Origin: Chitinophaga sancti
GTDB taxonomy: Bacteria > Bacteroidota > Bacteroidia > Chitinophagales > Chitinophagaceae
DNA length: 64,000 nt
Assembly: GCF_034087045.1 (NCBI RefSeq)
Contig: NZ_CP139247.1
Location: 6,660,001-6,724,000 of the forward strand
Reading direction: 5' to 3'
Position 1 is the first letter of the stretch. Each line of letters begins with the position of its first letter. The position numbers and the translations under genes were made by a program. The notes beneath the pieces were generated by a model. That model searched no databases and was not told where the DNA came from. It saw only the letters and a program-made list of their open reading frames with translations. Shown here piece after piece: positions 42,777 through 50,829 of this stretch.

Positions 42777-44135
42777 TTAACGTGGCGCATTCCATAGCTT
42801 TTCAAGTTGTGCAAATCCGTGAATAGCATGTGCGGGCAATTTCTCTCCTTTTTCTCCAAACACATACATCGCGGCGGGTTGTTCAATAGTTATTCTGGTT
42901 TCGTCTGCGGCGGCGATATTAAGTTGTAGATATTTAGCCATAAATTCATATACTGCTTTGCGCTTGTTGCGGCCAAAGTCATGACCTTCTGCAGGCAGGT
43001 GTACATTGGATACTTTGCCTGTCTGGCCGTAGTAGCCGTAGATCTTTTGCAGGTAAGGGAAATCGTGTTCGGGCATTTTATCTGTCCAGTCGCCACCATC
43101 GCTGACTAACAACTGTGGTCTGGGAGCTGCCATAGCAGCAATTTCTACATTGTCTGTTCTATTGCCGCAACCATGTACGGGCATCCCACTTTCGCAGGGG
43201 CAACCACCATAAAAATAAGAACTGATGGCCACTACAGGTGCACTCACTTTGATACGGTCATCAATGGCTGTCATCAATACCGTATGACTACCCGCCCCTG
43301 AACCACCTGTAATACCTACTCTGCTGGTATCTGCATTTTTAAGAGACAATAAATAATCAAGTATCCTGATGGTGCCAAGCGCCTGTACACTCATGGCCAG
43401 ACTACGACGATGATCGGCTTCTTCAAATTGCAACTGAGATTCACCCCATGCGAACAGATCGTAGCTGAAAGCCATAGCCCCCATGCGTGCTAAGGCAGCA
43501 CAGCGATATTGACAGTCAGGTCTGTATCGCTGATCTTTCCAATGCCCGTCGGGGTTGAGGATCACAGGGATCTTTCCTTTGCTTTTAGCAGGAGCGTACA
43601 ATGAACCATTCATATATACACCTGGCAATATCTCTATGGCAATGTTACGTACAGTGTATCCATCAAACTTTCTTTCCGCAGTAACGATGGGGGCAGATGC
43701 AGGTTTAGGTGGTAATGGAGACAATTGTAATGCCTGCAGGATACAGGGTTGTAATGTTGCTTTTCTGCTTTCCCATTCCTGTTCGTTATGATACTGCGAA
43801 GCGATCCGATCCAGCTCAGCCCAACCATCGGCAACAGGCCAGCGGTAGTATTCATAACTGGTGAGGCGGTATTGTTTATCCTTTTCCTTTCTTACTTTCA
43901 GATCGAGTGGTGCGAGTACACGCTCGACCGTCGCCTCTGCATCGGGGCGATACCGCCAGTCCGCATAAGTCACATACTTACCTGCTACCTCTGCCTCCGT
44001 GTACCGGATTTTGATACCATAGCGGTGCTGGATATCGAGTAGTACATCCTGCAAGGGTTTCTTATATCCACTGTCAGAGTTTTGCTGTGCGTAGGCAAAC
44101 TGTACCAGTAACAGGCAGAATAGCAATCTTATCAT
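42777..44135 (-). CDS. Exported alpha/beta hydrolase with an N-terminal STN-like domain (acetyl-xylan-esterase-like)
   Basis: A 452-residue protein with a signal peptide ending FAYAQQ. Residues about 23-100 look like an STN/secretin short domain (LQDVLLDIQHRYGIKIRYTE, TVERVLAPLDLKVRKE), the module normally found at the front of TonB receptors. The rest is an alpha/beta hydrolase of the acetyl-xylan-esterase/dienelactone-hydrolase type, with oxyanion region VILNPDGHWKDQ, nucleophile elbow GITGGSGAGSH and catalytic His in PAEGHDFG. A cysteine-rich stretch (FYGGCPCESG, VHGCGNRTD) lies between. Full promoter at 44187-44217. STN-like fusion is inferred by eye. Confidence 0.8.
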   Translation of the reverse strand: MIRLLFCLLLVQFAYAQQNSDSGYKKPLQDVLLDIQHRYGIKIRYTEAEVAGKYVTYADWRYRPDAEATVERVLAPLDLKVRKEKDKQYRLTSYEYYRWPVADGWAELDRIASQYHNEQEWESRKATLQPCILQALQLSPLPPKPASAPIVTAERKFDGYTVRNIAIEILPGVYMNGSLYAPAKSKGKIPVILNPDGHWKDQRYRPDCQYRCAALARMGAMAFSYDLFAWGESQLQFEEADHRRSLAMSVQALGTIRILDYLLSLKNADTSRVGITGGSGAGSHTVLMTAIDDRIKVSAPVVAISSYFYGGCPCESGMPVHGCGNRTDNVEIAAMAAPRPQLLVSDGGDWTDKMPEHDFPYLQKIYGYYGQTGKVSNVHLPAEGHDFGRNKRKAVYEFMAKYLQLNIAAADETRITIEQPAAMYVFGEKGEKLPAHAIHGFAQLEKLWNAPR

Positions 44136-44186
44136 GGGAAAACATTAATAACGTAGTCACAACGATGAAATTAAGTGTCAATCAAA

Positions 44187-44217
44187 CAAATATATTTTAT
44201 TTGCCTGAAAAATCAAA
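44187..44217 (-). promoter_or_regulatory. Promoter of the STN-hydrolase gene
   Basis: On the minus strand TTTG (44214-44217), a 19-nt spacer and TATATTTG (44187-44194) match the Bacteroidota consensus. The start codon is about 50 nt downstream. Confidence 0.75.
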
Positions 44218-44344
44218 TTACAGGGTAAGTTGTAATGCCTGCGCCGGATCTTTTTCATAGTCGTAAAATATATTTTTCATGCCCATTGGGCGCTCCCCTC
44301 TTTTCATACCATTATAATCTTTCTACCAGCTACCCAGGCGGGTA

Positions 44345-44391
44345 CCGTTTAAACGGTTTTCGCAGGCCCTATAAGGCCCATTCCGTTTAAA
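44345..44391. promoter_or_regulatory. Palindrome CCGTTTAAACGG with a direct half-repeat
   Basis: A perfect 12-bp palindrome (44345-44356) is followed 38 bp later by CCGTTTAAA (44383-44391). Both lie between divergent hydrolase genes, a position expected for a shared operator. No cognate regulator is adjacent. Confidence 0.45.
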
Positions 44392-44604
44392 ATCGACTCA
44401 GCGTATATCTTTTCCAGGAAATGAGAAATTCAGGCCCGCAAATGAGGTAAAATAAGACAATAAAATGAATAGTGGGAATTACAGTCACGGAAGGGCTCCC
44501 CATGTATACTTCACCCATTTATTGATATTTCTTTTACAGTATTCACTCTCCTCTAATCAGGCCGCTCTACCTGCAAGGTTTTTGTTATTACTATTAATTA
44601 TAAA

Positions 44605-45384
44605 ATGAAATTTATGGCATCTAAAACGATATTATTTATTCATGGGATGTTTCAAAACCCTAAAAGCTGGTCTCATTGGGTAGACTTCTTTACTGAAAGA
44701 GGATACACCTGTTTAGCGCCTGCATGGCCGTTGCATGAAGGTGATCCCGTATCATTACGCGAGCAGCCACCTGCAGGACTTGGCGAACTGAGTCTCGACA
44801 CCGTTGTTGCAGCAATGGAAAGGGTAGTTGCAACACTATCGGAAAAACCTATTGCCATCGGGCATTCTGTAGGTGGTCTGATTGTACAGTTACTATCAGA
44901 GAAAAATATGATTGCAGGCGGTGTATGTATCGATTCTGTAGCCCCCAATGCCATGCTGGCTTTTGACTGGGGATTTTTCAAAAACAGTACGCTCATTGCC
45001 AATCCATTTAAAGGCGATCATCCTTTTATAATGGACGAACAATCCTTCCATGAATCATTTGCTAATACAATGACGGATGAAAGCTCTAATGCTGCCTTTC
45101 GTGCTTTTGCAACGCATGACAGCCGGAATGTATTAAGAGATTGTCTGGGCCGTGCCGGACACGTAGACCTGGATCTGCCGCATTTCCCTTTATTATTTAT
45201 TGGCGGCAGCGATGACCAGATCATTCCTGCGGAACTGAATAAGAAGAATGCGAAGGCTTATACAGATGATAAGAGTATTACAACATTCAAGGAATTTGCG
45301 CACAGGGGGCACTTCATTTGCGGGGAGCCCGGATGGCAGGAAGTGGCAACATATGCGTATCAATGGATTCACGCAAATATCTAA
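44605..45384 (+). CDS. Alpha/beta hydrolase
   Basis: A 259-residue cytoplasmic hydrolase without a signal peptide. Family features are the N-terminal strand ILFIHGMFQNPKSWSHWVDF with HG oxyanion motif, the nucleophile elbow GHSVGG, an Asp region LLFIGGSDDQIIPAEL, and the catalytic His in AHRGHFI. Close in layout to esterase/lipase or haloperoxidase-like proteins; the substrate is not visible. ATG 44605 and ATG 44614 (MASK) are both possible starts. Its 3' end is followed by one copy of a repeated terminator-bearing element. Confidence 0.88.
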   Translation: MKFMASKTILFIHGMFQNPKSWSHWVDFFTERGYTCLAPAWPLHEGDPVSLREQPPAGLGELSLDTVVAAMERVVATLSEKPIAIGHSVGGLIVQLLSEKNMIAGGVCIDSVAPNAMLAFDWGFFKNSTLIANPFKGDHPFIMDEQSFHESFANTMTDESSNAAFRAFATHDSRNVLRDCLGRAGHVDLDLPHFPLLFIGGSDDQIIPAELNKKNAKAYTDDKSITTFKEFAHRGHFICGEPGWQEVATYAYQWIHANI

Positions 45385-45416
45385 TAATAAAAAAGAACTC
45401 AATAATAAATAAACCT

Positions 45417-45502
45417 TTTCAAAATTACTTAATGGACTACCTCCATCAGGTACCCGAATTAAACGAGGCCGTATGTTATTGATGATACAGCCTCGTTTAA
45501 TT
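45417..45502 (+). repeat. Dispersed intergenic repeat, copy 1 (contains a terminator hairpin)
   Basis: This 86-bp stretch closely matches the reverse complement of 56281-56370: by eye about eight substitutions and one 4-nt indel over the first 80 positions. The shared part includes TTTCAAAATTACTTAA, CCATCAGGTACCCG and GAGGCCGTAT. The right half forms a hairpin (AATTAAACGAGGC 45457-45469 with GCCTCGTTTAATT 45490-45502, plus GTAT/ATAC) that ends both converging genes. Its last two bases belong to the stop codon of the GH51 gene. Confidence 0.75.
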
Positions 45503-47390
45503 ATTTCCTGTGGAGTCGTATTACCTGCATACTCAGTGCATCCAGCGTCATACTTCCTTTTGTTAATTCTGTTTCAATAGAAACAGGTACGCCCCTTTCT
45601 TCTTTTAATATTGTCACATTTGCCATTGATTGCAATGCACCAAAAGCTTTCAGGTTGACATTTACTTTAGCGTCTGTACTACCCGCATTTATAATCTTTA
45701 CAATGATATCTCCTGTCTTTGTATCCTTTACACAGGATGCTGCCAGTGTAGAATCTTTCTTACGGTCAAAAGTCACCACATCACTGATATATACATCTCC
45801 TGTATTCATGGAAAACAGCTGTTGTACATAGTAATTCACCGTTGGATATACACCTGTATTGTCAAAGTAGATCAGGTCCGGATTCCAGTTGGCATTTCCT
45901 TTCTTTGCAAGCAGTGGCGCATAGGAAGCCATGTGTACCACATCACCGTTTCTTTCCAGGCTGGTCATATAAGCAGCTTCAGAGATAGCATTGATAAACC
46001 TGTTGCCTTTAGAAGCATATTCGCCAACATACACTTTTGCTTTTTTCCTGTCATACTTATCATAGCGGAAATTATTCTTCAGGAACCATTCAGGGTCATT
46101 ATAATAATGCTCATCTACTACCGGTACTTTCAGTTTGTTCACGATCTCCCATCCTTTCTCATAATCTTCCCCTTCAGAGAAAGGACCAGCTGTACCAATG
46201 ACTGTAATTTCCGGATGTTTTGCTTTCACAACATTATAAATCATGGTGAAGCGTTCTTCAAAACCGGGGGTCATTTTATCTTCATTACCAATACCGAGGT
46301 ATTCAAGGTGGAATGGCTCCGGATGACCTGCAGCAGCACGCCTGGCTCCCCAGGCAGAAGTAGCGGGACCATTTGCAAATTCTATCAGATCCAATACATC
46401 CTGGATATAGGCCTGCATATCCTGCATAGGAATACCTTTCTGACCTGTGCCACCAATCGCCCAGGTGCCACCGGAATTCTGGCAACTCACAGCCGCGGCC
46501 AGGATAGGTACGGGTTTAGCACCGATGTCTTCACAGAACCGGAAATATTCAAAATAACCCAATCCCATTGACTGGTGATAGTTCCAGATGTTGCGCTGAT
46601 CAACACGTGCTTCTAAAGGACCAATGGTATTTTTCCAGTTGTACATGTTTGCGATACCATCTCCATGTACCAGGCATCCACCGGGAAAGCGCATAAATTT
46701 CGGGTGCAGATCTGCAATCGCCTGTGCCAGGTCAGCCCTCATCCCGTTTGGCCTGTTTTTGAATGTTTTCTTTGGAAAAAGCGACACCTGGTCCAATGCC
46801 AGTTCGCCAATACCTTTTGCGATGATCACCAGACAGGCGCTGTCATCGCTTTTATTCACTGTAATACTGGCGGCATATTTCTGCCAGTTTTTATCTTTTA
46901 TATCGAAAGTGGTTTCGCCGTAAATATCTCCTTTTTTGTTGCGGAGACTTACTGTGACAGGCATGGCATTGCCAGCAAGTTTATTTGCGAAGAACGATAC
47001 ATCGTACTGTTCGCCTTCTTTTACAGAGATGCCATTAAAACCGTAGTTAGTTAATCCAAGACCTTCCTTTCCTGCATCCTGGATATCCAGTACTACATAA
47101 TGCGGATTGTTTTCATTGAGCGGTGATTTTGTTTCCACCGATATTTTGCCGTAAGCAAATCCTTTGGGTGTATACTCCCATGCAGTCATTGGATTCCATC
47201 CCCTGTGATCCGATCCTGTATATTCAAAAGAACGGTTCTGGATGAGTTCTGCATACAATCCCCCGTCAGCAGCATAGCTGATGTCTTCAAAGAAGATACC
47301 GAATAGGTCAGGGCTGATAACCTTCTGTCGTTGGGCAAAGACAGCCGTGGAATAAAGGGCGATGATAAATGTAAATAATGAACGTTGCAT
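45501..47390 (-). CDS. Alpha-L-arabinofuranosidase, GH51
   Basis: A secreted 629-residue enzyme that cleaves arabinofuranosyl side chains of arabinoxylan, arabinan or related polymers. The signal peptide ends TAVFAQ. Residues 22-200 contain a carbohydrate-binding jelly roll (FGIFFEDISYAADGGLYAEL, AASITVNKSDDSACLVIIAK). The catalytic barrel follows, with MRFPGGCLVHGDGIANMYNW, the acid/base Glu in LGIGNEDKM and the nucleophile Glu in VYVGEYASKG. A C-terminal beta domain ends near DALSMQVIRLH. No regulator adjoins. It converges with the alpha/beta hydrolase gene on a shared hairpin. Confidence 0.95.
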   Translation of the reverse strand: MQRSLFTFIIALYSTAVFAQRQKVISPDLFGIFFEDISYAADGGLYAELIQNRSFEYTGSDHRGWNPMTAWEYTPKGFAYGKISVETKSPLNENNPHYVVLDIQDAGKEGLGLTNYGFNGISVKEGEQYDVSFFANKLAGNAMPVTVSLRNKKGDIYGETTFDIKDKNWQKYAASITVNKSDDSACLVIIAKGIGELALDQVSLFPKKTFKNRPNGMRADLAQAIADLHPKFMRFPGGCLVHGDGIANMYNWKNTIGPLEARVDQRNIWNYHQSMGLGYFEYFRFCEDIGAKPVPILAAAVSCQNSGGTWAIGGTGQKGIPMQDMQAYIQDVLDLIEFANGPATSAWGARRAAAGHPEPFHLEYLGIGNEDKMTPGFEERFTMIYNVVKAKHPEITVIGTAGPFSEGEDYEKGWEIVNKLKVPVVDEHYYNDPEWFLKNNFRYDKYDRKKAKVYVGEYASKGNRFINAISEAAYMTSLERNGDVVHMASYAPLLAKKGNANWNPDLIYFDNTGVYPTVNYYVQQLFSMNTGDVYISDVVTFDRKKDSTLAASCVKDTKTGDIIVKIINAGSTDAKVNVNLKAFGALQSMANVTILKEERGVPVSIETELTKGSMTLDALSMQVIRLHRK

Positions 47391-47566
47391 ATAAATTGTA
47401 ATCTGCGTTAGTGTTAATATACAACTACGATTTATTAATGAGTATAAAAATCTTTAAATATCATTTTCTTTTTGAATACAGTCTACTTTTCAAGTAATTA
47501 TTCTGCCCTAAAACCTATATTTATTTACTAACATTTTTAGTATTTTGTGCTAAATTATTTAGTTTT

Positions 47567-48286
47567 GTGTCAATAGAATTAGAACAGGTTTTCGAAGGTG
47601 CTTATTTCTTACAACAGGGAAAAAAGATTAGGATAAAGGGTACAGATCTACCAAATATCCTGCAGGTTATCGATACGCTGGAACCAATATTGATCGAACG
47701 CGCTGAATTGTCGCTTTTCCGCTTCTCCACTATGGATAGAAGTACCGGCACAATTCTCCGTTCAACAGCGCTTGGTAATAAGTTTTGGCTGAAGCCTGGC
47801 ATGGGAGGAAAATGGTTTGTAGGTGTAGACGAAGTCCTGACTTCTGCTTACATCTACTACATTCATCAGCTACAACGGCTCTTCTTTTCCCTCTTTGAAG
47901 AACAACTCAGGTATCCCAGTGATGAAGTACCCACTGGCAAATCTGCGAAAAAAACCTACTACTATAAACCTCAGCACCAGGTTGGCTCAATAGTAGTAGA
48001 AGCCAATCATCCGCGCATAAAAAAAGGCTATTCCAGGAAAGCAATCCTGGAGCCTGTGCCGGATGAATTGTACTACCTCACTTCCGACATGCGGTTGCTG
48101 ATCCGGTCCAAACGATTGGGATACGCCATCTGGGAAGTAGTAGAAAGTCCGCCACTCTTCGTGCATGACGGCAAACCCTGGGGCCTCCAACTGGCAGCAG
48201 GTAAAACCGTCACCGAAGAGGAGACGGCAAAAGCAGGGAAGTGGCTGCTGGACCATCTGATAGGAAATGAAGTGAATTTTTCTTAA
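47567..48286 (+). CDS. Hypothetical protein
   Basis: A 239-residue protein I do not recognise. It has no signal peptide or clear membrane helix. Aromatic-rich segments (YIYYIHQLQRLFFSLFEEQL, GNKFWLKPGMGGKWFVGV) and a basic middle (KKTYYYKPQHQ) stand out. The only upstream start is GTG at 47567; a TAGTTTTG sequence matching the -7 consensus (47560-47567) overlaps that codon, so either the true start is further downstream or the box is fortuitous. It stands alone between the GH51 gene and a 407-bp gap. Confidence 0.6.
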   Translation: MSIELEQVFEGAYFLQQGKKIRIKGTDLPNILQVIDTLEPILIERAELSLFRFSTMDRSTGTILRSTALGNKFWLKPGMGGKWFVGVDEVLTSAYIYYIHQLQRLFFSLFEEQLRYPSDEVPTGKSAKKTYYYKPQHQVGSIVVEANHPRIKKGYSRKAILEPVPDELYYLTSDMRLLIRSKRLGYAIWEVVESPPLFVHDGKPWGLQLAAGKTVTEEETAKAGKWLLDHLIGNEVNFS

Positions 48287-48693
48287 GCAACAACGGGGAC
48301 AAACTCAAAATAACAAAGGGAATAAAACAAACGACCGGTAATAAAGAACTTTGCAGCACCCTCAGGCTGTATATCTCAAAATAACCACGCAATCTCATTC
48401 AACATGAACCATTCAACATCTTCATCGTAAGCTCATTTTTGAGCTGCATCCATGCCAACGCAGAAGGATGATCAGCGTGCATTGTTTCTAAACGACAAGT
48501 CTGCACTCACTGTGTGCAGCAGCTATAGCTATGCCATCACCTCACTTGTGTCAGTTAGGAGTACTCCGCACCCCGGATTACCCCTAACTGCGCGGGTGGC
48601 TTGCTCACAGCCAACGAGCGTTTTCATTTTTTTCACGAAAGTAGTCGATCGACAACTTTTTATTCTCCAAAATGTGACCATTTTTCACCTGGA
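48287..48693. other. Intergenic upstream of the XRE regulator
   Basis: A 407-bp gap. CAGTTAGG (48552-48559) can pair with CCTAACTG (48583-48590), forming a stem that encloses a GGAGTACTCC palindrome. Another short stem, CTGCAC with GTGCAG, lies near 48504. A near-palindromic operator candidate is at 48638-48659. No gene recognised. Confidence 0.45.
48638..48659. promoter_or_regulatory. 22-bp near-perfect palindrome, candidate operator of the XRE regulator
   Basis: The core GTCGATCGAC is flanked by one mismatched pair and then AAAGT/ACTTT arms, giving 20 of 22 symmetrical positions. It ends 34 bp before the start of a small XRE-type regulator gene, a position suited to autorepression. Confidence 0.55.
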
Positions 48694-48927
48694 ATGTCTG
48701 AACTAAAAGTAATATTAAAAGAGCTCGGCGGAAAGATCAAAGCAATTCGTAAGCAGAAAAGAATGACCCAGCTGGATCTCGAAGTTTCTTCCGGTGTACA
48801 TGCCGGAGATATTTCGAAAATAGAAAATGGCATGAAAAATCCAGCTGCAACTACGCTCATCAAATTAGCTGCTGCACTCGAAGTTGAGCTGAATGAATTT
48901 TATCCTATCAAGAGGAGTGAATATTAA
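48694..48927 (+). CDS. Small XRE/Cro-C1-type HTH regulator
   Basis: A 77-residue protein made almost only of a helix-turn-helix domain: IKAIRKQKRMTQLDLEVSSG (helices 1-2) and HAGDISKIENGMKNPAATTL (recognition helix and turn), ending LAAALEVELNEFY. Such single-domain proteins often regulate themselves or neighbouring mobile or toxin genes; no toxin gene is adjacent. A 22-bp near-palindrome precedes it. Two hairpins follow it before the ECF sigma gene. Confidence 0.92.
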   Translation: MSELKVILKELGGKIKAIRKQKRMTQLDLEVSSGVHAGDISKIENGMKNPAATTLIKLAAALEVELNEFYPIKRSEY

Positions 48928-48973
48928 TTGTCTGGCTGACAAGTTCTTAAATTATTAAGCCTTTTCCCTCAAA

Positions 48974-49028
48974 CGATCGCTCCGCGATCGCGAAACCCTG
49001 CTGTTGTCAATGACAACAGCGGGGTTTC
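48974..49028. terminator. Two consecutive hairpins after the XRE gene
   Basis: CGATCGC pairs with GCGATCG around TCC (48974-48990). Directly after it a longer stem forms between 48992-49009 and 49011-49028, with arms GAAACCC...TTGTCA and TGACAA...GGGTTTC and one wobble. The second arm is followed by T-rich sequence. The pair separates the XRE gene from the sigma factor promoter. Confidence 0.7.
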
Positions 49029-49049
49029 TCATTTCACTCAGCTTTTTAT

Positions 49050-49057
49050 TACATTTG
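49050..49057 (+). promoter_or_regulatory. -7 promoter box TACATTTG of the ECF sigma gene
   Basis: Exact match to TAnnTTTG, 17 nt before the ATG at 49075. At the -33 distance there is TTTC (49025-49028) rather than TTTG, inside the arm of the preceding hairpin. Confidence 0.5.
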
Positions 49058-49074
49058 GTCAGCCACGTAATGAT

Positions 49075-49626
49075 ATGACTTTACTACCCGAAAGCCGCCA
49101 GCAAGACCTTTCATTCCATGACCTCCGCCTGGAATCCAACTTTGAAACCTTCTTCAGGGTACTTTACCCTCAACTCTGTGTATACTGCAAAATCAAATAC
49201 AACTTCAACATGCACCTCGCCGAAGACATCGTAAATACCTCCTTCTCCAAACTATGGGAAGCCCGCCATACCCTCAACCCGACCCTCTCTGCCAAAGCAT
49301 ATCTATTCAAAATAGTTAACAACCAATGCCTTAACACCCTCAAACACCAAAAGGTACAGGATCAGTATACCCAGGCCCAGCTCAATGCAGCTGATCCTTT
49401 GACCGCCACGGACGATCTCGACCTCAAACAACTCCGCGATGCCATCGACATAGCCATTGCCGAACTACCTGACCAGATGCGAAAAATATTTGAACTCAAC
49501 CGCCACGACGGACTTAAATACTCCGAAATAGCAGCACTACTGCATTTATCTGTCAAAACTGTAGAAACCCAGATGAGCCGGGCACTACTAAAACTCAGGA
49601 AAAAACTGGCCGCCTTTATCCACTAA
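49075..49626 (+). CDS. ECF sigma factor (RpoE-like)
   Basis: A 183-residue ECF sigma factor. Sigma-2: FFRVLYPQLCVYCKIKYNFN followed by HLAEDIVNTSFSKLWEARHT. Sigma-4: LPDQMRKIFELNRHDGLKYS and the HTH EIAALLHLSVKTVETQMSRA. It heads a rightward cluster with FecR, SusC and SusD genes (60 bp to the FecR start), the standard surface-signalling arrangement in Bacteroidota. Expected role: transcription of the uptake genes after release from FecR. Confidence 0.95.
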   Translation: MTLLPESRQQDLSFHDLRLESNFETFFRVLYPQLCVYCKIKYNFNMHLAEDIVNTSFSKLWEARHTLNPTLSAKAYLFKIVNNQCLNTLKHQKVQDQYTQAQLNAADPLTATDDLDLKQLRDAIDIAIAELPDQMRKIFELNRHDGLKYSEIAALLHLSVKTVETQMSRALLKLRKKLAAFIH

Positions 49627-49686
49627 AAAATATTTTTACTCCTTGTAGGGGTAAAATTGCTCTCACTTGTATTAATACCCGAGCGC

Positions 49687-50736
49687 ATGGAAAATACAAT
49701 CAACGATAAACTCCTGACCAGGTACCTGGCAAATGAGGCCACCGCCTCCGAAAAAGCCCTCGTCGAGCGCTGGATAGCACTCAGCTGGGAAAACCGCCAA
49801 TACCTGGATACCCTCCGCCAGGCATGGGAACTCGCTGATGCCAGGCAGACACTCGATTATGTGCTGGATGAAATGAACATGGACGAAAAATGGACACAGT
49901 TCAAACAGTCAAAGGGGAAAAGAGTATCATCCAAAAGACCGGTCGCTATATTGGCCGCCGCCGCTGCCATCTGTCTACTCATTGTCGTTAACTGGCAATG
50001 GATCGATAAAAGACCACCTACCAATATTGCGCTGTCAACCAGACCTGTTTTGCATGACAGCCTGCATCATGCTACGAACACCACCGGTATACCCATGAAA
50101 CTCACTATGGGAGATGGTACCGACATCCTGCTGGCTGATCAAAGCGCACTTACCTGGCGGGAACCATTCACCCACAACCGCGCGATCAGTATGACAGGAA
50201 AGGCATTTTTCCAGGTAACAAAAGACGACCAGCATCCATTCACAGTGATCAGTGGAGACATTGCTACGACAGTATTGGGAACGGGTTTCGAGGTCAATAC
50301 ATTTCATGATATCAGGGTCAGATTATACACTGGCAAGGTGATGATCACTTCTTCCAACACAGGAAGAATGAAGAACAAAGTATACCTCTCTCCCGGACAA
50401 GAATTTATTTATGGCAACCGGATCATCGTGCGCTCTTTCCTGCAGAACGCCGCTTCTGCTACGAGAGACAATCATCCTGCAGAAGATCCGTACATCGTTA
50501 ATGGCGATGAGAACAACTGGTATATGTTCAACAACCAATCACTGGAAGAAGTGCTGAATCAACTCGAAGCGCTCTATAAGGTGAGAATTATTTATAATAG
50601 ATCCGATATAAAGGATATCTATTTCACGGCCAGATATGAAAGAACAGAATCACTTGCATCAATCTTAGCACGAATTGCAAAATTGAACAACTTTAAGATT
50701 ACCGACAATGATAGCGTTATGATAATTAGAAAGTAA
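49687..50736 (+). CDS. FecR-family anti-sigma factor with DUF4974 tail
   Basis: A 349-residue single-pass membrane protein. Cytoplasmic N-terminal sigma-binding region (LLTRYLANEATASEKALVER), membrane helix VAILAAAAAICLLIVVNW (about 91-108), FecR domain (about 130-240, GDGTDILLADQSALTWREPF and VNTFHDIRVRLYTGKVMIT), and a DUF4974 domain at the C-terminus (SLEEVLNQLEALYKVRIIYN, FTARYERTESLASILARIAK), which is STN-like. It lies between the sigma gene and the SusC gene. The SusC partner has no STN domain, so how signal passes between them is open. Confidence 0.94.
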   Translation: MENTINDKLLTRYLANEATASEKALVERWIALSWENRQYLDTLRQAWELADARQTLDYVLDEMNMDEKWTQFKQSKGKRVSSKRPVAILAAAAAICLLIVVNWQWIDKRPPTNIALSTRPVLHDSLHHATNTTGIPMKLTMGDGTDILLADQSALTWREPFTHNRAISMTGKAFFQVTKDDQHPFTVISGDIATTVLGTGFEVNTFHDIRVRLYTGKVMITSSNTGRMKNKVYLSPGQEFIYGNRIIVRSFLQNAASATRDNHPAEDPYIVNGDENNWYMFNNQSLEEVLNQLEALYKVRIIYNRSDIKDIYFTARYERTESLASILARIAKLNNFKITDNDSVMIIRK

Positions 50737-50829
50737 AACCCGTATACATATTTTCCACGTATAGCCCACCGTATCAGTCATACCGATTGATAACAGGGCT
50801 GTTGTTTCCTGATAAAACTACAATGCTGT

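Larger units (their letters stand above)
44136..44604. other. Intergenic between divergent hydrolase genes
   Basis: A 469-bp gap. It contains the minus-strand promoter at 44187-44217 and a palindrome with a repeated half at 44345-44391. The remaining sequence shows no gene. No TAnnTTTG box was seen before the rightward gene at 44605. Confidence 0.5.

Noticed and set aside
45630..46571. 313-residue open frame on the plus strand
   Set aside because: Antisense shadow of the GH51 gene; the sequence is low in recognisable motifs and rich in Ile, His and Phe as expected from a shadow.
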